A stretch of DNA of 64,000 bases from Foliimonas ilicis (lineage in GTDB: Bacteria > Pseudomonadota > Alphaproteobacteria > Rhizobiales > Rhizobiaceae). The DNA is taken from the NCBI RefSeq assembly GCF_039939195.1, contig NZ_JBDUUH010000003.1:124001-188000 (forward strand). The letters run 5' to 3'. The notes below the pieces were generated by a model, which saw nothing but the letters and a program-made list of their open reading frames with translations, had not been told where the DNA came from and did not search any database. Positions 32,414-40,547 of the stretch are shown in pieces; position 1 is the first letter of the stretch, and each line of letters starts with the position of its first letter. Both the position numbers and the translations under genes were made by a program.

Positions 32414-33351
32414 CATGCGCCTCCTTCGAGACGAATGCGCGGGTCGATCATGCTGTAGAGTAGATCGGCGATCAGATTGAGCATGATCGCAGTCACCGCA
32501 CCGAGCAGCACCACGCCCTGCACAACCATGAAGTCGCGCGCATTGATCGATTGCACCGTAAGCTGACCGAGGCCCGGCCACGCGAAGACAGTTTCGACGA
32601 TCACCGCGCCCGCCAGCAGATTGGCGATTTCGAGCGCGGCAACCGTCACCACAGGGATAGCGGCATTGCGCAGAAGATGGCGAACCACGATGCGCCGCAT
32701 CGGCAGGCCCTTGGCGTGTCCGGTGCGCACATAGTCCTTTTCGAGTTCATCGAGAACGGCAGTCCGTGCCACGCGGGCAAAGGTCGCCATCGAAAGCAGG
32801 CCAAGAGCGATGGACGGCATGATCAGGCTTACATTGTCGCGTGCACCGGAAGGCGGCAGCCAGCCCAGCCAGACGGCGAACACCATGATCATCAAAATGG
32901 CGCTCCAGAATGTCGGCATGGATTGCCCGGCAAGCACGAAGCCCATCATGACTTTGGCTTCGGTCTTGCCGCGACGAATGGCCATCAGCACGCCAAGCGG
33001 AATCCCGATGCCGAACGCCACGACCAGCGCGCCGCCGGCCAGCATCAAAGTGTAGGGAAGGCGGCTCCAGATCAGCGTCCAGACCGAGACGTTTTGCACA
33101 TAGGAACGGCCGAGATCGAAGGACAGCAGGCCGCCCATGAACTCCAGATATTGGACGATCAGCGGCCGGTCGAAGCCGAGCGAGGTGCGCATCGTGTTGA
33201 TGTCGGCCTGCGTCGCGTTTTGCGGCACGAGCAGCAATACGGGATCGCCCGCGAGACGCTGCAGGAAGAATATCAACGTCATCACACCGATAACGGCGAT
33301 CAGCGCTTGCAGGCTTCGTTTTAGAAAAAACGCCGACACCTGATGCGACAC
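32413..33351 (-). CDS. Peptide-type ABC transporter permease (DppB-like)
   Basis: Inner-membrane subunit, 312 aa, six predicted transmembrane helices. It begins with the DppB-type segment FLKRSLQALIAVIGVMTLIF followed by RLAGDPV; the EAA loop is ELEKDYVRTGHAKGLPMRRI followed by VVRHLLRNAAIPV. The GTG start at 33351 has a poorly spaced AAGG; a second GTG 12 nt downstream (SAFFLKRS) is an alternative. Confidence 0.92.
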   Translation of the reverse strand: MSHQVSAFFLKRSLQALIAVIGVMTLIFFLQRLAGDPVLLLVPQNATQADINTMRTSLGFDRPLIVQYLEFMGGLLSFDLGRSYVQNVSVWTLIWSRLPYTLMLAGGALVVAFGIGIPLGVLMAIRRGKTEAKVMMGFVLAGQSMPTFWSAILMIMVFAVWLGWLPPSGARDNVSLIMPSIALGLLSMATFARVARTAVLDELEKDYVRTGHAKGLPMRRIVVRHLLRNAAIPVVTVAALEIANLLAGAVIVETVFAWPGLGQLTVQSINARDFMVVQGVVLLGAVTAIMLNLIADLLYSMIDPRIRLEGGA

Positions 33352-33368
33352 CTTTCAGGTTGCTATGC

Positions 33369-33390
33369 GATCCGCCTTATGAGGCGGATC
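33369..33390 (-). terminator. Intercistronic hairpin after the binding-protein gene
   Basis: GATCCGCCT and AGGCGGATC form a perfect 9-bp stem around TATG in the 67-nt gap between the binding-protein stop and the first permease start. There is no U-tract, so it more likely protects the upstream mRNA or attenuates, which would keep binding protein in excess over permease. Confidence 0.5.
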
Positions 33391-33418
33391 TGCGGCTGCC
33401 GTCTTGATCCTTGGCCGA

Positions 33419-34927
33419 TCAATCGGTCCAGTTCATCCGGTTCAGGAACATGCTTTCATTCGCGGTCGGCTTCCAATCGAGGCCATTGGCCGCGCCATAG
33501 ATGATCGCGGCTTGATAGAGCGGCACGAGCGGAACATCCTCGGCAACGAAAGTGCTGACCTTCTTGTAGGCTTCGAGGCGCTTGTCCTCATCCAGCGTGT
33601 TGCGGGCATCTTCCAGCAATCCGTCGATTTCCGGATTGGAGATCGAAGACCACGAGCTTGAAGAGTGCAGCAGCGGGAAGAGCACGCCGTCCGCATCCTG
33701 ACATGCGCAGGACCATCTGCCGAACGAAACGAATGGCTGGTTGGCCGGTTCGCTCTGAACGCGCTGCAGATAGGCGGCCATATCGGTCAGCTCGATCTCG
33801 ACCGAAAGGCCCGTATCGTTCAGCATCTGCGCGATTGCCTGAACGACGCGCTGGTCGAAGGTGGGTGATGTCGCAAAGGACAGTTTTTTGCCGGTCGCGC
33901 CTGCTTCCTCGACAAGACGTTTCGCCTCGGCTGGGTCGTATTTATAGCTCGTAATGCCATCGACATATCCGAAATGCGAGGACGTCGCCATCTGGTCGAG
34001 CGGCTTGTCGAACCCGCCGAGCAGACCCTGCACGATGCCTTCCTTGTCGATTGCATGAGCTATCGCCTGGCGCACGCGCTTGTCGTCCAGCGGCGGGCGG
34101 TTCGGGTTCAGCTTCACATAGCCGATGCGCTCGGTCAGAACCGACAGCGCCTTGGCGGTGCCCGATCCCTCCAACTGCGCTGCAAGATCGGAATCGAGGC
34201 TCACCGCAAGATCGGTCGTGCGCGATTGCAGATTGGCGATGCGGGTCGCCGCATCCGGCACGGCGCGGAATTCGGCGGCCGGGAACGGACCCTTGTCGCC
34301 CCAATATTCATCGTTGCGCTCCAGCGAAACCTGAACGCCGCGCTGCCACTGCTTGATCTTGTAAGGACCGGAGCCGACAGGCGCTTCGTTGAATTTGTCG
34401 TCGCCCAATTCCTCGACCGCGTGCTGCGGAACGATGGAAAGCTTTACGAGCTGCGCCAGCAGCACCGGGTAAGCGCCATCGGTTTTCACCGTGACTTCAT
34501 TATCGCCCGTCGCCTCTGCCGAAACGATCTTGTTGAACTGGCCAAGCTGCGGGCTGGCGAATTTCGGATCGATGATGCGGTCGATGCTGAAGGCGACATC
34601 CTTGGCGGTTAATGGCTTGCCATCGTGGAATTTCACATCGTTGCGAATCTTGAAGACGATCTCGCTATCGGAAACGTAATTCCACTCCGTCGCGATCTGC
34701 GGGACGATCTTGCCCTCATCGTCGCGGGTCAGCATGTTGTCGAAAATGTTGCGGTAGACGTAGTAGCTGTCCGGATTCCACTGCTTGTGCGGATCGAGCG
34801 AGGAGGGTTCGTTGACCAGATCGACCACCAGCAGATCCTTGGCCATGGCCGGCGTGAGGGCCAGCGGCGAGCAGGCAAGTGCAAGCCCGGCGAGTGCGTA
34901 GGCGAATTTACGGCTCAAGGCGGTCAT
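33419..34927 (-). CDS. Peptide-type ABC transporter substrate-binding protein, paralogue 1 (family 5)
   Basis: Periplasmic receptor of the DppA/OppA class, 502 aa from ATG MTALSRKFAYALAG, a signal peptide ending PAMA before KDLLVVDLVNEPSSLDP. AAGGA stands ten bases before the ATG. The family 5 signature is visible near residues 80-110 (AVxFKIRNDVKFHDGKPLTAKDV-like stretch: KIRNDVKFHDGKPLTAKDVA). It is closely related over its whole length to the two receptors at 36955-38454 and 38967-40472, including the late CQDADGVLFPLLHSSSSW motif. It starts 2 nt after the GntR stop, so regulator and receptor share one transcript. Confidence 0.93.
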   Translation of the reverse strand: MTALSRKFAYALAGLALACSPLALTPAMAKDLLVVDLVNEPSSLDPHKQWNPDSYYVYRNIFDNMLTRDDEGKIVPQIATEWNYVSDSEIVFKIRNDVKFHDGKPLTAKDVAFSIDRIIDPKFASPQLGQFNKIVSAEATGDNEVTVKTDGAYPVLLAQLVKLSIVPQHAVEELGDDKFNEAPVGSGPYKIKQWQRGVQVSLERNDEYWGDKGPFPAAEFRAVPDAATRIANLQSRTTDLAVSLDSDLAAQLEGSGTAKALSVLTERIGYVKLNPNRPPLDDKRVRQAIAHAIDKEGIVQGLLGGFDKPLDQMATSSHFGYVDGITSYKYDPAEAKRLVEEAGATGKKLSFATSPTFDQRVVQAIAQMLNDTGLSVEIELTDMAAYLQRVQSEPANQPFVSFGRWSCACQDADGVLFPLLHSSSSWSSISNPEIDGLLEDARNTLDEDKRLEAYKKVSTFVAEDVPLVPLYQAAIIYGAANGLDWKPTANESMFLNRMNWTD

Positions 34928-34929
34928 CG

Positions 34930-35709
34930 TCACAATGTCCTTATTTTTGCGGTGATTTTGGCACGATCGGGAGACCGCACAGCCTTGTCTTTTTCGGCGA
35001 CGCGGCGGGCGGACTTGCCGCCAACCATCGCCTCGGATTCCAGAAAACGATCGAGAAGATATGTTTCGAGACCGGTGTTCGCGGCGGCAAGATGATCGAG
35101 CGCATCGGCCTTGCGGCCTTCGATCAGCGCATCCACCAGCCGCCAGCGGTTCGCCGGAACGTATTTCACAGGCCCGGTCATTTCGAAGAAATTCACCAGC
35201 CGGATCGAGCGATCCCAAAGGTCCGTCATCCAGCCAGAGATCGTAGGCATGGCCAGCCTGCCGACCAGACAATCCAGAATATCGCGCTCGCAGCGGCGGA
35301 TCGTCGGAATGACGTCGCCGCCGAGCTCCTGCCTCTGCGTCAGTGCCATATGCATTTCGGCAAGACTCTGAAGACGGGCGCGGGTGTTTTCGTCCAGCGT
35401 TATCGAACAGAGAAGCGGTTCCAAGTGTCGACGCGCTGCACTTAATTCGCGAATCTCGCCGGCGGAAACGGGCGTAACAGACCAGCCGCTGCGCGCGCTG
35501 GAAGATACGAAACCACTTGCCTGCAAACGGGCAAGTGCAGCCCTTACAGCGCCACGTCCCAGCCCGAATTCTTCCGCCAGCGCGACCTCGGAAAGCCGCT
35601 CGCCGGGCGAAAGCACGCACTGCACGATAGCGCTTCGCAAAGCGCGCTCGGCGGATTCGCCCTTACCGGAGGGAGGGGTGGGAGACTGATAAGGGCTTTG
35701 ATCCAACAT
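34930..35709 (-). CDS. GntR family regulator with FCD domain, local regulator of the peptide transporter
   Basis: 259 aa from ATG MLDQSPYQSP. An in-frame ATG 42 nt upstream (35751) is possible, but the palindrome at 35724-35735 would then lie inside the coding sequence; I prefer the downstream start, where the palindrome sits 15 nt before the ATG as an autoregulatory operator. The winged helix spans about residues 16-80 (RLSEVALAEEFGLGRGAVRA, wing SSARSGWSVTP), followed by an FCD-type helical domain (SAARRHLEPLL, CERDILDCLVGRL, NRWRLVDALIEG). The basic C-terminal tail is unusual. First gene of the transporter operon. Confidence 0.88.
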   Translation of the reverse strand: MLDQSPYQSPTPPSGKGESAERALRSAIVQCVLSPGERLSEVALAEEFGLGRGAVRAALARLQASGFVSSSARSGWSVTPVSAGEIRELSAARRHLEPLLCSITLDENTRARLQSLAEMHMALTQRQELGGDVIPTIRRCERDILDCLVGRLAMPTISGWMTDLWDRSIRLVNFFEMTGPVKYVPANRWRLVDALIEGRKADALDHLAAANTGLETYLLDRFLESEAMVGGKSARRVAEKDKAVRSPDRAKITAKIRTL

Positions 35710-35723
35710 GCGAAACTGCCAAT

Positions 35724-35735
35724 CTGTGATCTCAG
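35724..35735. promoter_or_regulatory. Operator-like site A (CTGTGATCTCAG)
   Basis: One of four copies of the pattern CTGA-N4-TCAG in this locus, here with one arm mismatch, directly upstream of the gntR start at 35709. The other copies lie before both extra binding-protein genes, which points to the product of 34930-35709 as the binder. Confidence 0.5.
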
Positions 35736-35848
35736 TTTTACAAAGTGGCATTTCTTTCGCGCGGCGTGAAGGGTGTTTTATCTCCCGATTGCCTGTCAGT
35801 TGGAAATTTATTCCTAAGGCGGCGTCGCGGACGTTGCCATTGCTCCGC

Positions 35849-36658
35849 TTACTTCAGCGGGAAGCCAAGGCGCTTGAGCACGTTTGCGAGATCGGCACGT
35901 CCGTCGAGTATCTCCGCATTCACGATTCGGCCTGAAGAGCGCAAGCCCCAGCGCGGCTGTCCGTTGCGCTCATTCGCGTTGAACGCGCCTAGCAAGGTCT
36001 CGTAATCGCCGACCGGCGCTACCGCGTCTTCAAGATTGTACGTCTCTCTGTGCAGAATGGATTTCTGCGCCAGCCGAGGCTTGATGCGGGCGGAGCGGGA
36101 GGTGTCGGGATAACCGATCGAAAGGCCGAAAACGACCACGGCCTTCGGCGGCAGGTTCAGGAATTTCGCCAGTCTTTCAGGTTCGTTGCGCAGCACGCCG
36201 AGATAACAGGTGCCAAGGCCCAACGCTTCCGCGGCGATGCAAATGTTTTGTGCGGCAAGAGCCGCATCGATTGCACCGACGACGAAATGTTCAAGATGAT
36301 CAAGCGCTTCGCGAGGCTGCTCATTGTCGTCAGCGATTCGCGCCAGTCGCGCCAGATCGGCTACGAAGCAAAGCGTGGCAGGAGCTTCGCCGATCTGCGG
36401 CTGGCCCGCGCCGATCTCCATAAGTTCCTTGCGTCGCGCCGGATCTTCGATCGTGACGACGCTCCAGCTCTGCAGGTTTGAAGACGAGGCCGCCGACTGA
36501 CCGGCTGCTACAAGCGTTTCGATTGTCTTTGGCGGCAGCGGACGATCCTCGAAGCGCCTCCAGGTCCGGTGAGAGAGCAGCAGGTCAAAAACCGGACCTG
36601 CAATTACCTCGGGAACCTCGTTGCCGTAGCGCGCTCGCAAATTGTCTTCAATGGTCAT
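35849..36658 (-). CDS. Nitroreductase family flavoprotein (NfsA-like)
   Basis: FMN-dependent NAD(P)H oxidoreductase, 269 aa from ATG MTIEDNLRARYGN. FMN-binding features: SHRTWRRFEDRPLP near residue 30, AAGQSAASSSNLQSWSVV near 52-68, and AAEALGLGTCYLGVLRN near 145-161; the C-terminal SIGYPD matches NfsA/FRP flavin reductases. The longer open frame upstream is not similar and is left out. It is divergent from binding-protein paralogue 2 and convergent with nothing obvious to its left; its role in the peptide locus is unclear. Confidence 0.9.
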   Translation of the reverse strand: MTIEDNLRARYGNEVPEVIAGPVFDLLLSHRTWRRFEDRPLPPKTIETLVAAGQSAASSSNLQSWSVVTIEDPARRKELMEIGAGQPQIGEAPATLCFVADLARLARIADDNEQPREALDHLEHFVVGAIDAALAAQNICIAAEALGLGTCYLGVLRNEPERLAKFLNLPPKAVVVFGLSIGYPDTSRSARIKPRLAQKSILHRETYNLEDAVAPVGDYETLLGAFNANERNGQPRWGLRSSGRIVNAEILDGRADLANVLKRLGFPLK

Positions 36659-36807
36659 TATTCGGTCCGATGTCTCTCTTGATAGAAGGTTGTCCCACAT
36701 AGATGAGGCAGAGGATATGCGACCAGCGCAGCGTGTCTTGGAATGGTCTTTCGTCTTTCTACGGCAGACTGGAGGAAAATGTCCTTTGACGCTTTCAAAA
36801 GGAAATA

Positions 36808-36882
36808 TTTGCAATTGCCGGAGGGTAAACTGCGTGTCACACTCATAAAGTGGAAAGTCAATATTGGCATCTGAGATGTCAG
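36808..36882 (+). promoter_or_regulatory. Upstream module of paralogue 2: TTTGCAATTGC plus operator-like site B
   Basis: TTTGCAATTGC at 36808-36818 and CTGAGATGTCAG at 36871-36882 are 63 bp apart (start to start). The same two elements with the same 63-bp spacing precede paralogue 3 (38827 and 38890). The rest of the 296-nt divergent region (36659-36954) has no other feature that I recognise. Confidence 0.55.
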
Positions 36883-36954
36883 GCGAGCGTGAAAAGAAGC
36901 TCCGCAGGAGCCGCACCGCTCGATTGTGCAGATGGGTCGTTAGGAGAGCGAACT

Positions 36955-38454
36955 ATGAAAAAACTGAATGTACTATTCGCGGCGCTGTTAATGGCAACCG
37001 CCGTGCCTGTCGGTGCCGTCTACGCCAAAGATCTGCTCGTAGTGGATTTCGTTGGCGAGCCGAACTCGCTGGACCCGCACGTCCAGTGGAACCCGGACAG
37101 TTTCAACGTGTACCGCAACATCTTCGACAATCTCGTGACACGCGATGATGCTGGCGAAATCGCGCCGCAGATCGCCACGAAGTGGGAGCAAGTGTCGGAT
37201 ACAGAGGTGCGGTTCACCATCCGCGACGACGTGAAGTTCCACCACGGCAAGCCTTTGACAGCCGAGGACGTGGCGTTCAGCATCAAGCGCATCATTGATC
37301 CGGCATTCGCCAGCCCGCAGCTCGGCCAGTTCAACCAGATCAAGGATGCCGTCGCCTCCGACGCTACGACCGTGTCGGTGACCACCGACGGCCCATTCCC
37401 GGTGTTGATCGCCCAGTTGACCAAGCTTTCGATCGTCCCGAAGCATGTCGTCGAGGCAGTTTCCAAGGAGGAGTTCAACCTCAAGCCAGTCGGCAGCGGT
37501 CCTTACAAGTTTGAAAACTGGGCGCGCGGCGTCGAAGTCACTCTGGCTCGCAACGATGATTACTGGGGCGACAAGGGCGCATTCCCGAAGGTGGCGTTCC
37601 GTGCCGTTCCTGATGCTGCAACGCGCGTTGCAAATCTTCAGGCCGGCGTGACCGATATCGCAACCAATATCGACAGCGATCTGGCAGCGCAGGTCGAGGC
37701 ATCCGGCCGAGGCAGCGTGGTTTCCGCCCGCACCGAGCGCGTCGCCTACTTTGCGATGAACGTGCAGAAGGCACCGCTCGATGATGCACGTGTCCGCAAG
37801 GCGGTCGCACATGCGATCGACAAGGAGGGCATTGTCCAGGGTATTCTCGGAGGTTACGAGCAGGCAGTTCCTGAATTCGCATCGCCAACGCACTTCGGCT
37901 GGATCGAGGGCGTCGAGGCAGCACCCTACGATATCGAGAAAGCCAAGGAGATCATCGCCGAGGTCGGTGATGCGGCCAAGACGCCGTTCTCGATCCTGAC
38001 AGCCCCGGTCTACGACCAGCGCGTCGTGCAGGCTATCCAGCAGATGCTGGCGGAAGCGGGCTTCAATGTCGAGATCGAGATGACCGACATGGGCAACTGG
38101 CTGACCCGCATGCAGTCGGGGCCTGAGTCCATCCCGCAGAGCGCATTCAGCCGTTGGAACTGCGGCTGCCAGGACGTCGACGGTCTGCTCTATCCGACCT
38201 TTCATTCGTCCAGCGCCTGGGCGAACATCAAGGATGAGTCTCTCGACAAGGCGCTTGATGAAGCGCGTGCCACTCTTGATAGCGACAAGCGCCTCGAGCT
38301 CTACAAGACCATTCACGAGACGGTTGCTCGCGAAAATTACATCATCCCGCTCTATCAGGCATCGGTGATTTACGGTGTCGCGGAAGGTGTGGAATTTACC
38401 CCGCTACCGAACGAGAACCTCTTCCTGAACCGTATCGGCTGGAAGGGCGAATAG
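36955..38454 (+). CDS. Peptide-type ABC transporter substrate-binding protein, paralogue 2 (family 5)
   Basis: 499 aa from ATG MKKLNVLFAALLM, with AGGAG eight bases upstream; the signal peptide ends VYAKD. The mature start LLVVDFVGEPNSLDPHVQWN and the later KPLTAEDVAFSIKRIIDPAF and CGCQDVDGLLYPTFHSSSAW are shared with paralogues 1 and 3. It stands alone, without permease or ATPase genes, so it would feed the DppBCDF-like complex encoded at 26359-33351. An intrinsic terminator follows. The extra receptor probably widens the ligand range. Confidence 0.94.
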   Translation: MKKLNVLFAALLMATAVPVGAVYAKDLLVVDFVGEPNSLDPHVQWNPDSFNVYRNIFDNLVTRDDAGEIAPQIATKWEQVSDTEVRFTIRDDVKFHHGKPLTAEDVAFSIKRIIDPAFASPQLGQFNQIKDAVASDATTVSVTTDGPFPVLIAQLTKLSIVPKHVVEAVSKEEFNLKPVGSGPYKFENWARGVEVTLARNDDYWGDKGAFPKVAFRAVPDAATRVANLQAGVTDIATNIDSDLAAQVEASGRGSVVSARTERVAYFAMNVQKAPLDDARVRKAVAHAIDKEGIVQGILGGYEQAVPEFASPTHFGWIEGVEAAPYDIEKAKEIIAEVGDAAKTPFSILTAPVYDQRVVQAIQQMLAEAGFNVEIEMTDMGNWLTRMQSGPESIPQSAFSRWNCGCQDVDGLLYPTFHSSSAWANIKDESLDKALDEARATLDSDKRLELYKTIHETVARENYIIPLYQASVIYGVAEGVEFTPLPNENLFLNRIGWKGE

Positions 38455-38472
38455 TCCGGATATCGAATAAAC

Positions 38473-38502
38473 AAACCGGGCGTACAAGCGCCCGGTTTTT
38501 TT
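38473..38502 (+). terminator. Intrinsic terminator after binding-protein paralogue 2
   Basis: AAACCGGGCG (38473-38482) pairs perfectly with CGCCCGGTTT (38489-38498) over a 6-nt loop and runs into TTTTTTT (38496-38502). Confidence 0.92.
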
Positions 38503-38536
38503 ACGACGGTGCGCGATACGGGCACGGCAGGGCGTA

Positions 38537-38603
38537 CACATTGCAGAAGCGCTTCGCAAAGCGCGCTCAGCCGGTTCGCCTTCATCCGACGGGTGGGCAG
38601 GGT
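38537..38603 (-). pseudogene. Fragment of a duplicated GntR regulator gene (5' coding part)
   Basis: On the minus strand this stretch encodes GEPAERALRSA and then a Cys, matching GESAERALRSA followed by VQC near the N-terminus of the regulator at 34930-35709; at DNA level GCTTCGCAAAGCGCGCTC is identical in both (compare 35632-35650). The frame then decays and no HTH follows. Its location beside binding-protein paralogue 3 suggests that a regulator-receptor segment was duplicated and the regulator copy was lost. It is short, so coincidence cannot be fully excluded. Confidence 0.55.
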
Positions 38604-38625
38604 CGGCGCCTCATCCGTGAGAAAT

Positions 38626-38637
38626 CTGACCTCTCAG
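38626..38637. promoter_or_regulatory. Operator-like site C (CTGACCTCTCAG)
   Basis: Extends to a perfect 6-bp-arm palindrome ATCTGA-N4-TCAGAT (38624-38639), 330 nt before paralogue 3 and just upstream of the regulator remnant on its strand, the same relation as site A has to the intact regulator. Confidence 0.5.
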
Positions 38638-38826
38638 ATCGTTAAGATGACATCCTTTAGCAGCGACAAGACGGACATATTTTTTGTTCATGAAACGATG
38701 ATTCTATCGATGTCCGCGTGGCAGAATGATCCATCACTCCCAGTAGAGGCGCTTCAGGACAAGACATTTCCTTTGCTGGCCGACTTGCGAAATGACGTTC
38801 CATAGTGCCTCGCACATTTAGAACAG

Positions 38827-38905
38827 TTTGCAATTGCGAAGTCGTCAGCCGAATGTCAGGATCAGAAATTGATGTTGCAAAATCAAAAACTGAGATGTCA
38901 GTTTT
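38827..38905 (+). promoter_or_regulatory. Upstream module of paralogue 3: TTTGCAATTGC plus operator-like site D
   Basis: TTTGCAATTGC at 38827-38837, then AAAACTGA-GATG-TCAGTTTT at 38886-38905, a perfect palindrome with 8-bp arms. Same order and 63-bp spacing as upstream of paralogue 2; the start codon follows 77 nt after the CTGA (84 nt for paralogue 2). The rest of 38455-38966 holds the terminator, the regulator fragment and site C. Confidence 0.6.
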
Positions 38906-38966
38906 CTCAAAGATTTCACCTGCCGGTCATGCCCGAACCGACACGCTGTTGGAGAAAGATAAACCA

Positions 38967-40472
38967 ATGCGCCTGAAAAACCTGCTGATCGCTGCGATGT
39001 TTGCGGCGACCTCACTAACAGCTTCGGCAGATTTCGTTTCCGCCAAGGATTTGCTTGTCGTCGATTTCATTGCCGAGCCGAACTCGCTGGATCCCCACGT
39101 TCAGTGGAATACAGACAGCTTCAACGTCTATCGCAATATCTTCGACAATCTGCTGACCCGCGACGACGCTGGCGAACTCGCCCCGCAGATCGCGACGGAG
39201 TGGAAATATCTCTCCGACGCGGAAGTCGAATTCAAGATTCGCGACGATGTGAAGTTTCACGACGGTAAGCCGCTGACAGCCGAAGATGTCGCCTTCAGCA
39301 TCAAGCGTATGATCGATCCGGCCTTCGCCAGCCCGCAGATTGGCCAGTTCAACCAGATCAGCGATGCGGTGGCGAAAGATCCGACCACGGTGGTCGTCAC
39401 CACCAAGGGGCCATATCCGGTTCTGCTTGCGCAGCTGACCAAGCTTTCGATCGTGCCGAAGCACGTCGTGGAAGCCGTCACCAAGGAAGAATTCAACATC
39501 AACCCGGTCGGCAGCGGTCCTTACAAATTCGAGTCATGGAAACGCGGCGTTGAAGTTCTGGTCGCTCGAAACGACGAATATTGGGGCAAAAAAGGTGAGT
39601 TTCCTAAGGTTGCTTTCCGCGCCGTTCCGGATGGCTCGACCCGCATCGCCAATCTTCAGTCCGGCACGACAGATCTCGCCAGCAATCTCGACAACGATCT
39701 GGCAGCCCAGCTCGAAGGCTCCGGCGTCGGCAAGGTTCTTCCGGTTCGCGGCGAGCGCATCGCCTATTTCTCGCTGAACTCGCAGAAGGCACCGCTTAAC
39801 GATCCGCGCGTTCGTCTGGCGGTCGCCCACGCCATCGACAAGCAGGGCATTGTCGACGGCATTCTCGGCGGTTTCGACAAACCTCTGTCGGAACTGACGT
39901 CGCCGGTGTCGTTCGGCTATGTCGAGGGCATCGAGGCACCTGCCTACGACCCTGAAAAGGCCAAGGAAATTCTGGCCGAGGTCGGCGATGCGGCAAAAAC
40001 CGAGTTTTCGATCCTGACCACGCCGGTTTACGACCAGCGCGTCGTGCAGGCTATCCAGCAGATGCTTTCCGAGGTCGGTCTGAACGTGAAGATCGAGATG
40101 GCCGATATGGGCAACTGGATGCAGCGCATGCAGTCCGGCCCGGCAAACATTCCGGCCGCTTCCTACGGTCGCTGGAGCTGTGGCTGCCAGGACGCAGATG
40201 GCATCCTTTATCCGCTGCTTCATTCGTCCAGCAGTTGGGCGAACATCAAGGATGAGAAGATCGACAAGGCTTTGGAAGAAGCGCGTTCGACCATCGATTC
40301 CGACAGGCGTCTCGAACTCTACAAGTCGGTTCACGAGATCGTCGCGGAACAGAACTACATCATCCCGCTCTATCAATCGTCGGTGATTTACGGCGCGGCC
40401 AAGGGTGTCGAGTTCTCGCCTCTGCCGAACGAAAACCTGTTCTTGAACCGCGTTGGCTGGACGGATCAGTAA
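38967..40472 (+). CDS. Peptide-type ABC transporter substrate-binding protein, paralogue 3 (family 5)
   Basis: 501 aa from ATG MRLKNLLIAAMFAATSL, with GGAGAAAGAT upstream; the signal peptide ends FVSAKD. Nearly co-linear with paralogue 2 (LLVVDFIAEPNSLDPHVQWN; KDEKIDKALEEARSTIDSD; SPLPNENLFLNRVGW), more distant from paralogue 1. An open frame extends 162 nt further upstream but spans the site D palindrome and has no signal peptide start, so it is rejected. Again no permease of its own. A hairpin and then the amidohydrolase gene follow. Confidence 0.94.
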   Translation: MRLKNLLIAAMFAATSLTASADFVSAKDLLVVDFIAEPNSLDPHVQWNTDSFNVYRNIFDNLLTRDDAGELAPQIATEWKYLSDAEVEFKIRDDVKFHDGKPLTAEDVAFSIKRMIDPAFASPQIGQFNQISDAVAKDPTTVVVTTKGPYPVLLAQLTKLSIVPKHVVEAVTKEEFNINPVGSGPYKFESWKRGVEVLVARNDEYWGKKGEFPKVAFRAVPDGSTRIANLQSGTTDLASNLDNDLAAQLEGSGVGKVLPVRGERIAYFSLNSQKAPLNDPRVRLAVAHAIDKQGIVDGILGGFDKPLSELTSPVSFGYVEGIEAPAYDPEKAKEILAEVGDAAKTEFSILTTPVYDQRVVQAIQQMLSEVGLNVKIEMADMGNWMQRMQSGPANIPAASYGRWSCGCQDADGILYPLLHSSSSWANIKDEKIDKALEEARSTIDSDRRLELYKSVHEIVAEQNYIIPLYQSSVIYGAAKGVEFSPLPNENLFLNRVGWTDQ

Positions 40473-40490
40473 GTCGATTTGAACGACAAA

Positions 40491-40518
40491 AGGACTGGGC
40501 GCTTCGGCGCCCGGTCCT
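40491..40518 (+). terminator. GC-rich hairpin between paralogue 3 and the amidohydrolase gene
   Basis: AGGACTGGGCGC and GCGCCCGGTCCT form a 12-bp stem (one G-U) around TTCG, followed by TTCATT. Weak U-tract, so it may only partially stop transcription and let some pass into the amidohydrolase gene, whose RBS (GGGAGG) lies 16 nt further on. Confidence 0.6.
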
Positions 40519-40547
40519 TCATTGCATTAAAACCGGGAGGCCAGACC

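Noticed and set aside
33419..35620. 733-codon version of the receptor paralogue 1
   Set aside because: The upstream part is out-of-frame reading of the GntR gene, and a proper signal peptide begins at 34927.
38370..38585. 71-codon minus-strand frame over the paralogue 2 terminator
   Set aside because: It spans a perfect intrinsic terminator and the receptor 3' end; only its first residues are of interest, as part of the regulator remnant in another frame.
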